This document shows positions 1 through 10,300 of a stretch of DNA of 11,758 nt, one piece after another. Position numbers and translations under genes: made by a program. Source of the DNA: Phoronis ovalis (lineage: Eukaryota; Phoronida; Phoronidae); NCBI GenBank assembly GCA_028565635.1, contig JAOXYB010050525.1, forward strand, positions 1-11,758. The letters run 5' to 3'. Positions within the stretch are counted from its first letter, which is position 1, and every line of letters begins with the position of its first letter. Under the pieces are notes generated by a model, which was not told where the DNA came from, searched no databases, and worked only from the letters and a program-made list of their open reading frames with translations.

Positions 1-1732
1 TTTCACTTCGTTAGGGGCTTTTTTGAAAAGTCATGTTGGAACATGGGTACCCACTTTCATATTGACCACCCCCGGGCCTACAATAACTACTTATTTTCGG
101 TTATCAAGATTTGTACCTATTAATCATGAACTTTTTGAAAATGGTTATTACCAGGCATGCGCGTATATCCGTTTTCTTTGCAAACGATGCCGCTGCAGCC
201 GAAGGCACAAGCAGTGCTTGGAATGGTTTAAAACGCATATATATTCCGAATTTACAATTTAGCATATTTTAAGAGAAGCGTCCTGGGTGTGATGATTTTA
301 CAGCTTGCAATTATGTATATATGCTATTCGTCACATTGTGAATATTTTTTGATTTGATTAAAGTTCAACATAATTTGAGAAAAAGTGAGTTCAGAGCTGT
401 AAAGGCTGATTTTATTAAGAGTAATAAAGTGTAGTTTTATTTTTAACTCCTGTGGTTGTATGCTTGAGGGAAATTGTATATCTATAAAAGTTAAGTAGAG
501 GGAATGTACTGCAGTGTGGTAAGCCATTCATCTTTAGCATTGTCGCCTAATAAATACCAGAAACCAACGTAAACATTATGCAGGTATTCATGCGTCAGTG
601 ACATTTAAATTAATATTTTTTTTGATGAATAATTCACATGTACGAGTTTTTTCTTTCAATGTGTTCTGGATCTTACAGCAAACGCGATTTTATTATACTT
701 ATATTTAAAGGAACCATGTGAATGTTAAAATGGCGATTTTATATATCAGAGATCCGATTGATTTTGATTTTTTTTTTCATTTTATTTCCTGGCTTAAGTC
801 ATCTACGAGTAAGCAAAATATGTATGTGTTACTAAAAAAAAAACAAAAAAAAACTTCACAACATTTTGATGCCGCGTCTACAAAATCCAATAAAAAACTA
901 TGACTATATCATAGCCAGTGTTCCAGCGTTCTAAACGTCTCCATCATTTTGTAATCAATATGCGTGGCGTATCTGTTCGTGATGAATTTTTAAACAGTTT
1001 TCGTGTTTGCATATTTGTTTTTCGGTGCTTTATTTGCAGTATATCCACTAGAGATGTACTCCGACACTGTCCTCTCATGAAGCGCTCCTAGTGACTCACT
1101 GATCCCCTTATTTAAGTTTATGAAAGTTAGGGCCTGCTTGCCCCCTCCCACTTAATCTGCATGTCACTGGTTGGTAATATACCAAAGTAAAGTCATCTCA
1201 GAAAATATGGAATCTGGAAGCAATAATCAAAAACATTTGGGGAGGGTTGTAGATGTAAAGTGAAACTGTCAATAAAGTGAATTTTATATATATTGTGACT
1301 CACTAATAACATTAAAATTATTTAACATTTTAATTCACATAATTAAAGTGATGAAAGTCTCATGATCATATAGCGTTAGCAGTATGAAGATAACAACTAC
1401 ACAGTGGAAATTTCAAAGAAAAAGTAGCCCGATGGGATATGGGCCGCATTCAGGTATAAAGTGTGTATGCCAACTTGTTACCATATGGGTAAAAAGGTGC
1501 TTTAAATTTTTAGGACTGGGCGCGTGACGCCTTTGATGTAGAAAAATTAATCAGCGCTATGATAAAAAGAGTTGTTTTGGCCTTGGTCTTGCTTAGGGTA
1601 AATTTTAATTCGCATGGAGACTTGCTTAGAGGCATGTTCAATGGCGGTTTTATTGGGTTCAGGGATCGTCGAACTCAGCAAAAATAATTCTTTTTTGCTT
1701 GTCGAAAAATTTTAGTTTTAAAGCAAAATGTT
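1..1732. other. No supported gene; AT-rich noncoding sequence
   Basis: I see no credible coding frame. The longest open frame at the left edge (23-262) has no ATG at its start and no family resemblance. A/T runs stand out at 768-776 and 832-854. A perfect 8-bp-arm hairpin, ATTAAAAT with ATTTTAAT, lies at 1311-1334. Confidence 0.5.
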
Positions 1733-2428
1733 TGAAACTTTCAATTTTCTAATGATAGAAGTTTTGCCTTAACTCTTCATTAAAAACCCACCTGTGCGCT
1801 AAATGTAAAACTAACAATTCGCTACCTATGTTTAATTTATTTGGTTCGTATATTTTGCTCAAGAGCTTAACAAACATACGAATGAAAGAACTCAGTAACT
1901 AAGAGTAAGTTATTACCGCTCATGAATTATCTGTTCGTAGGCTCATTGAAAATAAAACATAGCCGGCGTCTATATCATAATGTGCTCATCTGGGGAGGTG
2001 TGATATGTATTATACGGTCGTGTAGAAGAGACAATTTCGACCCGACATTTCGATAATTACAACAAAATGGCGCGGTATAAAACCGATGAATTACAAAAGA
2101 TTCATAACGTTTATAACTGACAGAAAAAAGCGTACACGTCCAGGAAAGAAAAGGCCGTAGACACGCGCGATCATGGCGCCATTTGATTAAATACGTCTGT
2201 TTTGGAGGCACGGTTGAATCTCGTCGTGACGTATATGTGTATTTATGGCAACATACATATTAGAAGTTTTTGAAAACGCACCTTAAAAGATACGGCTATA
2301 TTACCCTGGTTCATCCCATCCGAACACTAGGTGGCTCACAGTCGCCTTGATTTCGGCAGACATTCAAGACTTGATATTAAACATATATTTTCACCAAAAA
2401 ACCTATCATTAGAAAATTCAAAGTTTCC
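1733..2428. repeat. Inverted repeat pair, 26-nt arms, ends of a possible short mobile element
   Basis: Positions 1733-1758 and 2403-2428 are reverse complements over most of 26 nt. The core CTATCATTAGAAAATT is identical, and it is followed by G or C and then AAAGTTTC. The arms are about 670 bp apart, a spacing and arm length typical of non-autonomous TIR elements (MITE-like). I could not find matching target-site duplications at the ends, and the interior has no transposase-like frame. It could equally be two unrelated insertions of one repeat family in opposite orientation. Confidence 0.45.
2018..2235. promoter_or_regulatory. CpG-dense patch with TATAAAA and two inverted AAATGGCGC motifs
   Basis: About 20 CpG dinucleotides fall within roughly 220 bp, clearly denser than the surrounding AT-rich sequence. 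A TATAAAA at 2076-2082 follows directly after ATGGCGCGG. AAATGGCGC occurs at 2065-2073 and again inverted at 2175-2183; this resembles the ATGGC core known for YY1-type factors. On the + strand a short frame from ATG 2067 (MARYKTDELQKIHNVYN, then stop) has a good start context but is too short to trust. The patch could be a promoter, a 5' exon of an unseen gene, or part of the surrounding repeat. Confidence 0.22.
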
Positions 2429-3029
2429 CCAATTTAGAATAGTTGGTATTAGTATTATAATAATAAACTAGATATGTGTTTTCTCGGTGATATGAGATCC
2501 AACATCTGTGACATGACATATAGGACTAGACTTTAGGCACCTTAATTTATTATCAATGTGGATTTTAATATAGGAAAATTCGAAAAAGAAAAGAAGCATC
2601 ATTCAATTAGTTATGAAACAAATTGTGAATTCTTGCACGACATTTTTGAGTAGACTGATTTGATCTCATTAGTCGTGCATTTTCGGATGAAATAAATTTA
2701 TTATTTACTTTTTATTTAAAATCAGCTTTCGCGACATACCAAATTTAATGAAATTAAGAAAATTAAATCTGTGACAAAAAATGCCATGTACATTGTCTGA
2801 TTAGTCTGGTCTATCATTTGAGAAAACCTTAGATAAAAAACCTATCAAATATGATCACTGCCAACAAGTTATTATTAATGTGACGAGGTCAGGTGCAAAC
2901 TCGGCAGATAGTTTAGTTACTGAAACAAATTCTATAGTCAGAGTAGGATCTGTAAGTATCAGTGAATAAAATAATAAAAGAGGGGCAAAACAGGCGACTT
3001 GTACTCTCTGTCCTATTACATATTAATAC
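2429..3029. other. No supported gene; AT-rich noncoding sequence
   Basis: Nothing beyond short A/T runs is visible. The string AAAAAACCTATCA occurs near 2396 and again near 2836, too short to call a repeat family. Confidence 0.5.
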
Positions 3030-3598
3030 TGACGTTGCGTCAGATACTCGCGCGCGCACCATTGAAACATTTCCATGTTTAATTTAATTTTCCTCCAATC
3101 ACGATCTGGTTAATAAGTAAAATACAAAGTGTTACATATCAAAACAACGGGCTATAAATTGTCTTTGCGATAATATATATATTAGAAATCTAAAAGACAT
3201 ATTCAAAAAAATCTCGATATGTTAATGACGCAAAATAATGAACAAATGGCGTGTAATGCGTAACACCCGAGATCAATATACATGGAAATAAGTAATATAT
3301 TAGGACCATGTCACCATATTTGCACAAACAAAAAACAGTTTTTCGGTCAATAGTGCACAGAACTCGAAGCCAGTAAGGGTAAGTGATAGCGTCTGTGCGT
3401 TTCACGAGCAAAATCACGTATTTTAGGTCTAGTGCCAAAGTGTAATGCTTCCAGAAAATATACTGCTTCACTTCGTAAATGTAAGAAGAAGCACGTAAAA
3501 AGACTCTGGTAAGTTGCGGTTTTTTTTTGTTATTATTTACTGTCTATAATATATTTTTAGATGTCGATTAGTTTGTAGCTATGTGGTTACTGAAAACG

Positions 3599-3842
3599 AA
3601 AATATTAAGAATGAAAGTACCACTGAATAAATGTTAAACATTCATTTTTTGTGTAATTTTTGACCCGACCGCTTTTGAAATATGTGTTCAGTTATAAATA
3701 TATATTCAAGCGTAATACCTAACTATTCTTCACAAAATGAACAATTTTATTGACATGAAGTATGTTAAGAGCAAAATTATTTTGACACATGTCTATAATG
3801 ATAAAATATTATGTTTCAAAGTCGCACTGAACAAATGTTAAA
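3599..3842. repeat. Diverged 40-bp direct repeat (3599-3638 and 3803-3842)
   Basis: The two 40-nt copies share about 33 positions, including AAAATATTA at the start, CACTGAA in the middle and AAATGTTAAA at the end, 204 nt apart. GTCTATAAT also precedes both copies, at 3542 and 3791, with different spacing, which would fit a longer repeat with a deletion in the second copy. Confidence 0.45.
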
Positions 3843-4089
3843 AAATAATTATAACGTTTAGCGATCTCGATTACACGTAACTTGCAGGTGCTTCGTATAG
3901 TTTATTCACTATGCGTTTTAAAATTTTACTAACAACGACCACATGTATAAGGTGGTACAATATTGAGGCTTTAATAGCAAGCTAATTATCTGTGGAATTC
4001 AATATTTACAAATCTCAAATGCACCAGAAATACGTATACATTAAGCCTGTTTGCAAGTGATAAACTACGTTCTTTGGGTTTTTTTTTTA

Positions 4090-4392
4090 GCCGAAAGAGA
4101 CAACTACGGAACAGGCGGTATTATTCTAAAAATAAAGAAAAAGCTACAGCAAGACAGCTAAAGAAATACAAATCAAAAAAAGGAAATGAATCCAACGAAC
4201 TTTGTAAAAGTAAATTATACTTTGCAAATAAACAGCACAAAACTAAAACTTGTGGAGGCAGAGAATGAAAAAGAAAATTATATTTTGGAAAGAAAATGCG
4301 TGAGACACGAAAACGAAAACGCAGAGAGTGAAAAGGCAAAAAACATAAACAATAATAAACGAGTGAAAGTTTGTAGGCAAAAGAAAAAATAA
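4090..4392 (+). other. Purine-rich stretch with weak coding look; possible decayed exon
   Basis: A pyrimidine run ending in TTTTAG (4080-4089) resembles a splice acceptor. It is followed by a frame rich in Lys, Arg, Asn and Tyr (RKRQLRNRRYYSKNKEK at its start) that has no ATG and stops at 4266-4268. Another frame from ATG 4186 runs to 4392 and is equally charged. Basic repeats of this kind occur in N-terminal parts of some mobile-element proteins, but low-complexity A-rich DNA gives the same look. Within it, 4206-4268 and 4269-4331 align as two 63-nt units, about two thirds identical by eye, both ending in a TGA. I do not recognise a gene here. Confidence 0.15.
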
Positions 4393-6013
4393 ATATCAAT
4401 TTGAGTGTATAGATGCCATGAAAATGTAAACAATTTTATGAAAAAACATGACAACAATATATTTAAAGAATAAACTATTTGAGAATGCAATAGCTTTAAT
4501 TTATGGTATTTATTATTATGTCAGCATCATGTACACAGGTACACATGACCTAGCATAACAAATCACTTACAAATGAAAACGATTATGTTTTGTAGTTTTG
4601 TTGACACATCTGGTTCAAAACGAAAGTTATAGTAATATATGTGTAATCCCATCAAGTTTAAGTTAGCGCAATACATATTACGCAGTGGTGCGCGAGTATC
4701 TGAAGGAACGTCACTGTTTGCAACGAAGTGCGGCGTGATATCGTGGTATGTGGTACTATGACCTTTATTTAACTATTTATGATGTAACATATAGTGACAA
4801 TAACGGAGTTGCATCTCGTAGCAGACGATAGCAACACATTCTTGAAGTATATAGGTGTATTTACACAAATTTGTCAGGATTTTGCAAACAGTTCCAAGTC
4901 GGTTAAACATTCCGGGGTTCACTCCCTATATATGCCAATACAGGAGTCACTTCCAAATATTGCATCCGCACCTCCAAAATCTGCTATCGAACCCACCCGT
5001 TTGCCTGACTAAAAATGCAAACTCCCTTTCCTGAACTAGAATTTTGAAAATCGCACTACTTTCAGGCGGAGTCCCCTGTATTGACCTAGCTATATAGCAA
5101 GAGACCCGGGGATTTTTAATCGACTTCGAGCCGTTTGAAAAACTAAGGGTATTTTAAAACTACTGCTGATTTCTCTTCTTCTTTAGTGCTGTATGTAATT
5201 ATTAAAATTCCGGAAATTGTGCGTTGGGACGAATCAGGTTGACAGCGAGAGCTATCGGGACATAGCTGTTTTAAAAGTGACTTATGGCCTAAGGATACAA
5301 CGGATTTTCCCATCCTCCTCATTAGTAACGTATTGTCTTCTAGTGCATAGACTCATCGCGGAAAATTCTGTTCAGTCACATATACAGATAATCATGCTAG
5401 CTTACTCCCGCTTTTTCGTGCAGTCTTAATTAACCCCCGGTTAACCAATTAACTTTTGTGTGAACTCTAAGAACAGACCACCTGGCGGAATTATAGTGAG
5501 AAATACATAGAGAACTGGCCGATTTGCCATGCTTGGATTGGTCTCTAACACAGATTATATATCTTGTTAATGTACTAAATAAATTGTTTTAAACTATAAA
5601 CTAGAAAAAGCCAAAAATTTGTTTTAAAATTAATAGTGCTTATTATTATCAGATAGGGATAGAAATTTATATAGGGATTAAACTCAATTTTTAACAAAAA
5701 AGAATTTAAAAATACAACAAGGGTCTAAACTTAGACTATGCTTGGATATAAACCCCTCAATTTCTGATAATAATTTAAAGTACTATTTAAAAATGCGTTA
5801 GACCCCCGGTTGGACCTAGGACATCGGGATTATGATCAGTAGATTTCCTGGGAGAAAGTTGCCTAGCAGATTACCTGCGAATTTTAATTATAAAGATATC
5901 ATCTTGTATCATTATGGTATAGTTTTACTTTGTAATTGTAATGTATGTAATTAATATATGTAATTTCCGGATTAATTTCGCTTATTTACATTGTACAACA
6001 ATATCTTATTTAT

Positions 6014-6021
6014 CCACGTGG
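6014..6021. promoter_or_regulatory. Palindromic E-box-like CCACGTGG upstream of the transporter gene
   Basis: A perfect 8-bp palindrome with a CACGTG core, the known target of bHLH and bHLH-zip factors, about 940 nt before the ATG. Such motifs occur by chance, and no other promoter element is clear beside it. Confidence 0.15.
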
Positions 6022-6130
6022 GTGGGATACATCTGAACTGTACGATTAGAAATATCAATGTTTCATGTTAAAGAAGAACGACACGCCTTTAATTTAATTC
6101 GTAGATGATACTGTTCATGCCACACAACTT

Positions 6131-6166
6131 ATAATTGAATATAATTTTATATAATTCAATATAATT
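6131..6166. repeat. Tandem 10-bp AT-rich repeat (ATAATTNNAT, 3.6 units)
   Basis: Four successive units begin with ATAATT: ATAATTGAAT, ATAATTTTAT, ATAATTCAAT, then a partial unit ATAATT. Units 1 and 3 also form an inverted pair (ATTGAAT with ATTCAAT), so the tract is both a tandem repeat and a potential hairpin. It lies about 800 nt upstream of the transporter ATG. Confidence 0.6.
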
Positions 6167-6785
6167 GGCCGTGATACTATTTATACTGAAACAAGAGATT
6201 AAAGCAAGTTAATGTTTCTGGGAAAAAAGCAACAGGTTTGACAGCAGCCGGTAGTTCACGTTGATGTCTTTTGAAATGAAATATTTTCACAAGTACGCTT
6301 TATGTGAACCGTAACATAATCAACACTTGAACAGAAAGCTGTATAGCTAAATTGTAACTCTTAACTGTTTGGCAGGTTTTCGAGGCGTGCATCATCTGTG
6401 CCTTTGCATCACAGGCATAAGGTAAACACTAAGGGGTAAATACAATAAGAGGCGTGGTCCAGATTCGGATCCGGGCGCACAATGAACAACAAAATCTCTC
6501 GTAGTAGTTATGTTTCCAGATGTTTTCGAATTCCATATTTACTATAGCACTAGCGCTGATTATATTGAGGAAAATTCAACACCGTGTGGTCTGTTAGATA
6601 TTCTTTCAACAATTACATTTCTTATCGGCAATATACTAAAGATTAATTAATACTGAAGTGTTATTTTATCCTACAGAAGTGGATAAACTTCATTGTAATC
6701 AACAAACTATACTATTATTTAGAAATCGTCTACTCGTGTTTTTGTAGTAAGTATATATACAAACATTTCGCTTTCATGTGTAGGG

Positions 6786-6838
6786 GCATGCAGGTATACA
6801 TAGCATGTATGCATTGTATGTATACATGTATATACATT
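6786..6838. repeat. GTAT/ATAC simple-sequence tract with small palindromes
   Basis: Runs of GTATACAT, GCATGTATGC and GTATATAC repeat irregularly. ATGTATACAT at 6818-6827 is a perfect palindrome. This is a degenerate microsatellite about 130 nt before the transporter ATG. Confidence 0.45.
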
Positions 6839-6887
6839 GGTGATGGTTAAAGCAATTCTACGGTTCAGAAAATGTATTTACTTGCAG

Positions 6888-6962
6888 GTCTTCACTGACT
6901 TAGGGAGTACTGAAGCCGCCCGACTGTGAAATAATATATAAATTACTGGGTCAAATTTCAAG
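6888..6962 (+). other. Possible 5' UTR segment of the SLC22-like gene
   Basis: The 75 nt before the ATG follow a TTGCAG acceptor-like site at 6882-6887, so a 5' UTR intron could end here. The pyrimidine tract is weak and no upstream exon can be named. A TATATAA run at 6935-6941 lies only about 22 nt before the ATG, too close to serve as a usual TATA box for a transcript that includes this ATG. An in-frame TAA at 6939 marks the upstream limit of the coding frame. Confidence 0.25.
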
Positions 6963-7340
6963 ATGGATTATGACACCTTCTTAAATCACGCTGGCGAATT
7001 TGGAAAATATCAACGTTATTTATACGTCATGGTATCGATTACTGGAATATTTTTGGCATTTAACACAATGGGATTTGTGTTTATTGCTGGTGTACCTAAT
7101 CATTGGTGTAAAGCCCCTGAAATATTTCAGAACCTAAGTATTGAAGAGCAGAAAGCTTTGACAATACCAAAAGATGCTGATGGTCAATATAGCAAGTGCA
7201 AAATCTATAGTTTTACTGGTATCCTTAACAACATAAATGTTACTGAGCTTACAGTTAATGATACAATGAATTTACCTGTGGATACATGTTTTAACTGGGA
7301 CTACGATGACACAGACTTTTCAAAGACCATCGTGACTCAG
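6963..7340 (+). CDS. Exon 1 of the SLC22-like gene: N-terminus, TM1 and large extracellular loop
   Basis: Encodes residues 1-126. The ATG at 6963 is the first Met after an in-frame TAA at 6939 and has a strong context (A at -3, G at +4). GEFGKYQ followed by a hydrophobic run and FNTMGFVF then PNHWC matches the SLC22 N-terminal pattern, in which TM1 is followed by a cysteine-bearing glycosylated loop. The loop runs from about residue 43 to 135 across the exon junction. It holds three cysteines in this exon, three N-x-S/T sites (NLS, NVT, NDT), and ends in FNWDYDDTDFSKTIVTQ, the usual acidic and aromatic approach to the WNLVC motif. The donor is CAG|GTAGAG at 7340/7341, phase 0. Continuing past the donor adds 14 unrelated residues before a stop at 7383-7385, which supports splicing here. 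Confidence 0.93.
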
Positions 7341-10300
7341 GTAGAGTGTATAATGATGTACGATGTCAACATCACAGTATTTTAAATAGCGGTTTTTATG
7401 TTACTCTACACGTATCTAGGAAGCACCCACCGACTCTGTTCCCCATAATATCTGTTCCCCAGACGAGTCTGGCTGGCTGGCATCCTTAAACAGCTCATCC
7501 AGCTGGTAATGGAGAATAGATCTGATTCTCCACATTCATTTAGGCGCGAAACCCAATGAAACAATACATTTTTTTGCAAATTTCAGCTGGCAGATAGAGT
7601 TCCCCCGCATTTTTACCTGGCTGGTGAATTAAAAAAAATTCAGCTTGCTGGTGAGTTGGGAACAGAGATGGCCTTCCAAGCTACATTACCAAATGTTTTA
7701 TCTAAGCATAAAACATGTAAAAAAAAATATGTTGGTTTGCTACATAAAGCCATAAAAAATTATCCTCATTGGGTGTTTCTGGTATCTTCACCGAAACAAA
7801 CGGTGACTTGACCGTGCCATTTGTATACAGGCTAGACAGGGTCCACATACGCGAACATTAGTTAGAAATTAAAGCCCCTAAAAGCGTATAACGCAACCCT
7901 TTTGGAAGAACTGTGTGTTAAAAAGTGATCCTTTTACACATATACCACACTCAGTAAAAATTATCTGATAATGCACTACGGTCAGAAATTACCGAGAGGT
8001 TGCAATTTGTTTGCAAGGTAAAGGGTTGGGATCTATTGTGCATCACAAAGGGTGGGTTACAATTTTTTTGTGTAAGGAAATACAAAATTATTCCGCATGT
8101 CACCATTTAGTCTTCAGCTTCTGAGGCCCTCGAAGCCTGAAGACGAAAGATTAATGGCTAATCCTGCAAAAACACGTTCTGGACATATCGTGCGAAGCAA
8201 ACAATTTCTTTGGCGTTTAATAAGGCGAAGGACAATAATAGTGAAATTAGCATTGATTTATTAAAAAAGTTACAATCTGCATATAACAGTTTGATGGTAT
8301 AAAAAGTGACACAATGTGTCATGGCAAAAAGAGTCCCAAGGCGCACCTGATTGCTGGAAACCACATAGAATAATAAAAACAATTCAGGGTGGGCATGCGC
8401 AAGCCCGTAGTTTTGTTTCCCACCATGCATGCGGACGCTCGCATGAATAATAAATGTCCAAATTTCTGGAAGGGGATCATAATTTTTTGTGCATAGTCCA
8501 GGAGGGGGGTGCAATTGTTTTGTGCACTATGTTTTGAACTGAACCAACCCTCCCCTCGTAGTAATCAGTCCCTAAGTAAACATGTTGTTGCGCTGCTTAA
8601 GCCGCCGAAGCCGCCCGCTTTCCGCATCTGATTGCGAAAATATGTCCTTTTTTAACATTCGTCTGTATCTGGTTGGAAAAACCCACCCTTTGGTGACCCA
8701 CTCTTTGGAAGATCCACATTCTAAGAAAAATCCCGAGAAAACAATACCCTAGTTATTTGTCAATATTTAGTTAAATATATACCCTTGATGCTGAATGCAC
8801 GTTACTTTCCTGGCAGTAAAAATTATCCCTTTGCACACGATTTTACGATTTTTGCCACCACGGGAGCATTTGTACGTGTTTGTATGTTTGTTTTTTATTA
8901 GTAGGTAGTCAATTCTTGTCCTAAGTATTCCGCTGCTGATTTTGTAGACTAGCTTCAAGTCCTTGAGGATTTTTTTTAAGTAATAAGATGTGATTCTTTA
9001 TAAACAAAATTCCCGATTTTTTAATGCTATATTTCGCTATCCAGTATGTGGTTCTATCAAATGCGCCTTCCCCAAGATAGTGCCATATATTGAATAATGA
9101 GTAAACAAAACACATTTTTTCACTAAAGCATTGCTTTATTTGCAACGAAAGCATATTACAGTAATCAACATAATAGAAAAAATTTAAATAATATATATAT
9201 AATAAGAAAAAAATCCAAAAGGGCTTAGAACTATATAGTCTACTGATTTTGGTTAGAGATGCAGAAGTGTGAAGCTATAATACAAAATCAACAGCGGAAC
9301 AGAGGTCAACAAGAAGTCCCTGGAAATTAGCTTTGGTTATTTACACTGCACAAAGTGAAGGATCTTAACATGCAGTAACTTGATCGCGCTTCACCTGACG
9401 GACGATTGAACCAACTATTTAACCCAGACGTTTTGCAGTATATCTGGGCAATATGAGAGCACACCACTAATTTACCTCCCGTCCGTTATAATGGGGAAAT
9501 GAGATATTTCGACATTAAATAAAAATATTACAAAACTCTCATCGACATCTGGGATTAGATATTTTTTTATTCTTGTTCGTTCTAGTTTTTAAAAGTTTTC
9601 AATTTTCACTAGCAAAACCAATTGGATTTCGAGCTACTTCTATCTTTTTAAATGTAGATGGGTGGAACCTTGAATCTGAAGTGAAAATAGTGCATGCGTA
9701 TTAATCGATCACCGGCCAATGAGCAAACCGGAACGTAAACAAAGAACAACATTGTTATATCTCCGAGAACGATTCGTGCTCTGTTTAATGGTGTGCATAT
9801 TAACGCCTATTAGACGGTATGGAACCTACCCAGACCATGTATGCACCCAGCAAATTTTTTTAAAGATTTCGCTGTGCCGGTCCCTTCAAAGGAACTATTT
9901 AGTGTAGTGCAACCATATATAGCTTTCAGATGTATCAGTTTATCACATCGACCTCATGAAACTGCTGGATTAATTTTAACTAACAATAAAATAAACAATT
10001 AAAAACGCCACCTCTTCACGAAGAACACCGTGCAATAAATGATTACTTCGAGTACAACCTCCTTGAGTAGTCTAATTCTTTTTGTCCATTCTGTTTGCAA
10101 CAAATTTTTACTATACATGTTTATCAACAGTCCTAGCATAAATTGCATTTTGGCCTTACCTAAAAGGTGCTCAATCCTTGGAATTCCATGCCATTTACCG
10201 ATTAATTAAGCCACTGTCACAAAATCCTCTCAGGAGTAAACAATGAACTTCTCTCATATATAATTTCCAATTAGCAAACTCCATCATAGCTAGATTTTGC

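Larger units (their letters stand above)
3030..4713. repeat. Inverted repeat pair about 1.7 kb apart, possible DNA-transposon remnant
   Basis: Left arm 3030-3060 and right arm 4687-4713 are reverse complements: TGACGTT, then two mismatches around a C, then TCAGATACTCGCGC. An extra GCGC in the left arm precedes the shared ACC. The match is 22 of 24 in the first block, and the arms are GC-rich in an AT-rich setting, which makes chance less likely. Between them lie the direct repeats at 3599 and 3803 and the purine-rich stretch at 4090-4392. No target-site duplication or intact transposase frame was found. Confidence 0.45.
4714..6880. other. No supported gene; upstream flank of the transporter gene
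   Basis: Open frames at 4794-5012 and 5217-5429 lack ATG starts and show no family features. Small palindromes occur, for example TTAACC-CCC-GGTTAA at 5430-5444. A diverged inverted pair joins 5632-5653 with 5763-5787 around TTATTATCAGA. The E-box-like site and the 10-bp tandem repeat are listed separately. A promoter for the transporter probably lies in the right-hand part, but no convincing core element could be fixed. Confidence 0.45.

Noticed and set aside
23-262. Open frame at the left edge, 79 codons
   Set aside because: It begins at a TTG, shows no family features, and no splice-supported partner exon is seen.
832-854. Interrupted poly-A run as a retroposon tail
   Set aside because: No flanking duplication or upstream element body could be identified; A/T runs are common across this window.
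1975-2211. Minus-strand frame of 78 codons over the CpG-dense patch
   Set aside because: No domain or signal is recognised. The openness is explained by the local base composition.
4613-4623. GGTTCAAAAC, similar to a tRNA B box
   Set aside because: No matching A box or cloverleaf could be found upstream, so there is no support for a tRNA or tRNA-derived SINE.
4794-5012. Open frame of 72 codons
   Set aside because: It has a GTG start and no recognisable features; likely chance.
5217-5429. Open frame of 70 codons
   Set aside because: It has a TTG start, no motif, no neighbouring exon and no compositional support.
6935-6941. TATATAA as a TATA box
   Set aside because: It is only about 22 nt from the ATG, so transcription from it would start at or after the start codon.
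8158-8514. Minus-strand frame of 118 codons in intron 1
   Set aside because: It starts at TTG, has no recognisable domain, and overlaps a repeat-like block; absence of stops over this length can occur by chance in less AT-rich DNA.
8921-9154. Minus-strand frame of 77 codons over repeat copy A
   Set aside because: The related copy B is interrupted by stops in the matching frame and no known protein is recognised, so it is treated as repeat sequence.
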